From contig JAFYUA010000204.1 of NCBI GenBank assembly GCA_017549745.1, positions 1 to 8,488 on the forward strand: DNA of 8,488 nt, given 5' to 3'. The DNA is from Clostridia bacterium. Lineage in GTDB: Bacteria > Bacillota > Clostridia > UMGS1810. Under the pieces are notes generated by a model that was not told the origin of the DNA, did not search any database, and saw only the letters and a list, made by a program, of their open reading frames with translations. Each line of letters starts with the position of its first letter. The stretch's first letter is position 1. Made by a program: the position numbers and the translations under genes. Positions 5,135 to 8,488 of the stretch are shown piece after piece.

Positions 5135-6872
5135 TGTCTTGAGATTCACCGTCCTGAAGGTTGTTTTCATTGTCGTCAGAATTTGTCGGCTCATTTGTTT
5201 GTGAATCGGGTTCATCATCAGTTTTGTGTGAGCACTCTACAGTTATCGCAACGGCTGCATCTTTCTTCACCAGACTTCCTGCAGGAATTGCCTGATGCAC
5301 AACCACATCATCATCATGAACAGAATCTGCTCCTGTAACTGTGCCGAGCGAAAGCCCCGATGCAGAAAGCATTGACACACACTTGGAATATGTTTTTCCC
5401 ATCAAAGTAGGAACAGTTTTGTAGTTATCATCTTCTACTATACCTGCACTGACATAGAGAGTGATAGTTGAATTTTTCTTTGGCTTAGTGCCGGATGCGG
5501 GAGATTGCCTCAAAACGATATCTTCATCTTTTTTGCTTTCTTCAAAAATGATATCCACAAAATATCCCGCATCTTCAAGCTCATCCTGTACATTTTTATA
5601 TAGCTTACCGGTATAATCATCAAGAGTAGATTTGGCGGCCTTATTCATGGTCAATTTGATGGTTGCTCCTTCTTCGGCTTCTTCGTTTGCATAAGGCTCC
5701 TGAGAAATAACCGTGCCGGGTTTTTCGGATGAATCAGAGATTTCTTTTTGAACCACAACAGAAAAGCCAAGGTCTTCACATATACTGCGAGCTTCGTCAT
5801 AGGTTTTTCCACTTAAATCAGGCACGATATATTCAGCCGAAGTGAAAATGGAAGATATTGCCGAAAAAATATTTACATTGGCAACAACGCATCCAATCCC
5901 CACCACAAGAAACGCAGTTAACGCTGCAAGGAAAATGGTTAAGGTTTTTTTGGGCGAAGAGAGCTGAGAGTGAGAACTGTGTTCCTCATAAAGTTCCTGC
6001 TCGCCTTGTGATGAAAAATTATAATATTTTTTGCCATCGGCAAGAGTATAGTGAGGATTATCGATAAGATTTAAAATGTCATTTTTAAATTCAAGCGCAT
6101 TTTGATATCTTTGTTCAGTTTCTTTGGATATAGCTTTGAAAACAATTTGCTGAACTCCAAGCGGCAGATTGGAATCACCGCCAAGCAGAGGAGCCGCCGT
6201 GTCCTTTATTTGCATCATAGCCACTGTAACCGGAGAATCTGCATCAAAAGGGACTTTGCCGCTAATCATTTCATAAAGGGCTATGCCAAGTGAATACAGA
6301 TCCGAACGATTATCAACATACTCACCTTTGGCTTGTTCGGGTGAAATGTAGTGAACAGAGCCTAAGATGTCATTATCGGTAGACAGGGTGTGACCTGTTC
6401 CCGAACGGGCTATGCCGAAATCGGCAACTTTGATGGTTTTATCTTCGGTAATAAGTATATTATGTGGTTTGATGTCTCTATGGACAATGTTTTTTTCATG
6501 AGCTGCCTGGAGGGCATCGGCAATCTGATATGTTATATTAAGTGCTTCCTTATAATCAAGCTGACCATTTTTCAAAATATATTCTTTTAGTGTGATTCCG
6601 TCAACATATTCCATGACAATATAGTGCTTGCCATTATCCTCACCCACATCGAAAATAGACACAATGTTTTGATGTGTGAGACTTGCAGCAGCCTGAGCTT
6701 CGGTGTTGAAACGCTTAAGGAATTCGTCACCGCCCTCGAGGTCATCGCGCAAAACTTTCACCGCTACAATACGATTGAGCAGCACGCATCTTGCTTTATA
6801 TACATAGGCCATTCCGCCCTTACCTATTTCTTCAAGGATTTCATATCTGCCACCAAGAATTGTTTTTATCAT
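5124..6872 (-). CDS. pknB: PASTA-domain Ser/Thr protein kinase (PrkC/PknB/Stk1 type)
   Basis: This 582-residue membrane kinase senses peptidoglycan fragments or lipid II in characterised relatives. The cytoplasmic kinase domain (about 10-270) has the glycine-rich loop GKGGMAYVY (17-25), catalytic K39 in VAVKV, HRDIKPHN (131-138), DFG (151-153), an activation loop rich in Thr/Ser (about 157-172) and SPEQAKG (177-183). A juxtamembrane linker (270-308) and one membrane helix (about 309-332) follow. Outside are three PASTA repeats: about 346-411, 413-477 and 485-548. The protein ends in an acidic, Asn/Gln/Asp-rich tail (about 549-582). The ATG at 6872 overlaps the stp stop as ATGA and has GGGGGTGA 9 nt upstream. 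All catalytic residues are present, so it should be active. Stp directly upstream is the cognate phosphatase; rsgA downstream encodes a likely substrate. Confidence 0.97.
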   Translation of the reverse strand: MIKTILGGRYEILEEIGKGGMAYVYKARCVLLNRIVAVKVLRDDLEGGDEFLKRFNTEAQAAASLTHQNIVSIFDVGEDNGKHYIVMEYVDGITLKEYILKNGQLDYKEALNITYQIADALQAAHEKNIVHRDIKPHNILITEDKTIKVADFGIARSGTGHTLSTDNDILGSVHYISPEQAKGEYVDNRSDLYSLGIALYEMISGKVPFDADSPVTVAMMQIKDTAAPLLGGDSNLPLGVQQIVFKAISKETEQRYQNALEFKNDILNLIDNPHYTLADGKKYYNFSSQGEQELYEEHSSHSQLSSPKKTLTIFLAALTAFLVVGIGCVVANVNIFSAISSIFTSAEYIVPDLSGKTYDEARSICEDLGFSVVVQKEISDSSEKPGTVISQEPYANEEAEEGATIKLTMNKAAKSTLDDYTGKLYKNVQDELEDAGYFVDIIFEESKKDEDIVLRQSPASGTKPKKNSTITLYVSAGIVEDDNYKTVPTLMGKTYSKCVSMLSASGLSLGTVTGADSVHDDDVVVHQAIPAGSLVKKDAAVAITVECSHKTDDEPDSQTNEPTNSDDNENNLQDGESQDNEN

Positions 6873-7627
6873 TTGACATCTTCACCCCCATCTGAAGTTT
6901 TTATAACTACAGCGGTAATATTGTCATTACCGCCGGATTTCTTTGCCTCGTCGATGAGAGCCTTGGTTACAACAGAAATATCAGAATCGGAATTGACAAG
7001 TTCAATTATTTTTTTGTCAGACAACATATTGGTCAAGCCGTCTGTACACAAAAGAATCGTGTCGCCATCATTTAATTTTTCTGTGTATATATCAACATCG
7101 ATTTCCGGCTCGGTTCCCAACGCACGGGTTATGATATTCTTTTGCGGATGGTGTTGCGCCTGCTGCTCAGATATAACGCCCAATTCAACAAGCTCACCAA
7201 CAAATGAATGGTCTTTGGTAACCTGCGTGATTTTGTCGTTTATGATATATAAGCGGCTATCACCTGCATTGAGAGCATAGAGCTTGCCACCTGATATGTA
7301 GCACACTACAGCAGTAGTGCCCATGCCTGAAAGCTCGGTGGAATTTACAGCATCGTCATATATTGCTTTGTTTGCTGATTTCACTGCTTTTATCAAAGCT
7401 TGTTTGAGCTTACGCTCAGTGAACGAAAGCATATCGGGCAAAAGAGCTTCTACATATTCCGATATTACCTTTACGGCAATTGAGCTTGCTTTTTTGCCGC
7501 CTTTGTGCCCACCCATACCATCAGCAACAACGCCAATGCCATGGTCATTGTCGTACACCTGAATATAGAATGAATCTTCATTATTTTTTCTGATTTTGCC
7601 AACATCGCTCATTCCAAAGCAATTCAT
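6869..7627 (-). CDS. stp: PP2C-family Ser/Thr protein phosphatase (Stp/PrpC)
   Basis: This 252-residue cytoplasmic, metal-dependent phosphatase reverses phosphorylation by the PASTA kinase encoded next to it. The PP2C motifs appear in order: RKNNEDSF (13-20), ADGMGGH (35-41) with metal ligand D36, GMGTTAVV (101-108), AGDSRLY (121-127), LCTDGL (193-198) with D196, and GGNDNITAVVI (232-242) with D235. The length matches PrpC/Stp1. The ATG at 7627 lies 12 nt after the rlmN stop, with AAGGAAGTGA just upstream overlapping that stop codon. The 4-nt ATGA overlap with pknB suggests the pair is made in a coupled ratio. Confidence 0.97.
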   Translation of the reverse strand: MNCFGMSDVGKIRKNNEDSFYIQVYDNDHGIGVVADGMGGHKGGKKASSIAVKVISEYVEALLPDMLSFTERKLKQALIKAVKSANKAIYDDAVNSTELSGMGTTAVVCYISGGKLYALNAGDSRLYIINDKITQVTKDHSFVGELVELGVISEQQAQHHPQKNIITRALGTEPEIDVDIYTEKLNDGDTILLCTDGLTNMLSDKKIIELVNSDSDISVVTKALIDEAKKSGGNDNITAVVIKTSDGGEDVK

Positions 7628-7639
7628 GATGTCACTTCC

Positions 7640-8488
7640 TTACATATTATTTTTTCTGAGCTGACCGCATGACGCATTGATATCGCTGCCAAGTTCGCGC
7701 CTGACGGTAGCAGTGATGCCTTTTGATTCAAGACAATCACAAAAGCTTTTGATTTTTGCAGCATCCGGCTTTTGATAAGAATTTTCTTCCACATTATTTA
7801 CCGGAATAACATTTACATGGCACATAATTCCCTTAAGAAGTGATGCAAGTTTTTTTGCATCATCTATTGAATCGTTCACATCTTTGATTATTGCATATTC
7901 AAAGCTTATTCTTCTGCCGCATTGCTGTTGGTATTGTTTGCAGGCATCGATAAGAGTGGAAATGTTATATTTATCATTGATGGGCATAATTGAGCTGCGC
8001 TCAGAATCCACAGGTGAGTGCAGAGAAATTGATAATGTGATGGGAAGCTTCTCTTTGGCAAGCTCGAGAATATTGGGCACTACTCCACATGTGGAAAGAG
8101 AAATATGCCTGTAGCCAATATTCAGGCCTCGTTCATCATTAACATTTTTAAGAAACTTTTTTACATTGTGAAAATTGGCAAGCGGTTCACCTATTCCCAT
8201 CATGACAATGTTTGAAATGCGCTCACCAATATCTTTTTGCGCGTATATAACCTGCTCCAGTATTTCACCAGAGCTTAAGCTTCTGACAAGACCGCCAATG
8301 GTAGATGCACAAAACCTGCACCCCATGGCACATCCAACCTGCGAAGAAATACATACAGTTATGCCGTGTTTGTAGTACATAACCACAGATTCCACCATGT
8401 TTCCATCGTGCAGTTTGAAAAGATATTTTTTGGTGTTATCAATGGCAGAGACTAATTTTTTGACTATTTCAAGACCATGAATGAAATA
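7640..8488 (-). CDS. rlmN: dual-specificity rRNA/tRNA adenine C2-methyltransferase RlmN, 5' end outside window
   Basis: This radical SAM enzyme methylates C2 of A2503 in 23S rRNA and A37 of some tRNAs. 282 residues are visible; the frame is open to the window edge, so about 60-70 N-terminal residues (by comparison with the usual length of about 345) lie outside. An internal ATG at 8398 is not the start, because the preceding residues (KYLFKLHDGN) belong to the family's conserved core. Motifs, numbered from the first visible codon: the CxxxCxxC iron-sulfur cluster site (C53, C57, C60), the Cys seven residues before it (C46, the resolving cysteine position), GIGEPLANFHNV, RHISLSTCG, and the C-terminal methyl-carrying cysteine in SCGQLR (C274). 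All catalytic cysteines are present. It heads the visible operon; its promoter must be upstream of the window. Confidence 0.97.
   Translation of the reverse strand, partial: YFIHGLEIVKKLVSAIDNTKKYLFKLHDGNMVESVVMYYKHGITVCISSQVGCAMGCRFCASTIGGLVRSLSSGEILEQVIYAQKDIGERISNIVMMGIGEPLANFHNVKKFLKNVNDERGLNIGYRHISLSTCGVVPNILELAKEKLPITLSISLHSPVDSERSSIMPINDKYNISTLIDACKQYQQQCGRRISFEYAIIKDVNDSIDDAKKLASLLKGIMCHVNVIPVNNVEENSYQKPDAAKIKSFCDCLESKGITATVRRELGSDINASCGQLRKNNM

Noticed and set aside
5135..5218. Longer rsgA start at 5218
   Set aside because: The added 28 residues do not resemble RsgA and lie fully inside pknB; MKIKEGKIVKG from 5134 matches the family start.
6624..7280. Plus-strand open frame of 218 codons
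   Set aside because: It is antisense to the stp/pknB junction, both certain genes, and its product has no recognisable motif.
8396..8398. ATG at 8398 as the rlmN start
   Set aside because: The frame stays open to the window edge and the 30 preceding codons encode conserved RlmN sequence, so this ATG is internal.

Overview
The window looks like a chromosomal segment of a Gram-positive Firmicute, probably a member of the Clostridia. The order rlmN - stp - pknB/prkC - rsgA - rpe - thiN is a classic Firmicutes housekeeping cluster. The DNA is AT-rich by eye, the ribosome binding sites are strong purine-rich ones, and the kinase carries PASTA domains. The species cannot be named from this sequence. 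All supported genes lie on the minus strand, so transcription runs from position 8488 towards position 1. No plus-strand gene, mobile element, CRISPR array, tRNA or rRNA is supported.

Layout in transcription order: rlmN (8488-7640, its 5' end is outside the window), PP2C phosphatase stp (7627-6869), PASTA Ser/Thr kinase pknB/prkC (6872-5124), ribosome-assembly GTPase rsgA (5134-4253), ribulose-phosphate 3-epimerase rpe (4256-3615), thiamine pyrophosphokinase thiN (3615-2977), an LCP-family cell-wall glycopolymer ligase (2960-1902) and a multi-pass acyltransferase-3 protein (1891-815). Every junction is an overlap or a gap of at most 16 nt, so these eight genes very probably form one operon with extensive translational coupling. 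Several starts were moved inward from the longest possible frame because ribosome binding sites and family N-termini favour the inner codon.

The operon joins translation quality (RlmN, RsgA), a reversible phosphorylation switch (Stp/PknB), sugar-phosphate and cofactor metabolism (Rpe makes a substrate for transketolase, which needs the thiamine diphosphate made by ThiN), and envelope building (LCP ligase plus an integral-membrane O-acyltransferase). The PASTA kinase senses cell-wall fragments or lipid II in known relatives, so the two envelope genes at the tail fit functionally.

The only non-coding stretch of any size is 558-814, and it is the most interesting part. Twelve bases after the operon's last stop codon is a near-consensus extended sigma-A promoter (774-802). 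About 90 nt downstream of the predicted transcript start comes a strong hairpin followed by a U-run (633-678), which implies a transcript of about 135 nt. That transcript holds a possible 42-codon ORF with a ribosome binding site. Downstream lies the start of a CNNM/CorC (DUF21) membrane transporter gene (557 to beyond position 1). This region could be a small RNA gene, a small-protein gene, or an attenuating leader of the transporter gene. The sequence alone does not decide between them.
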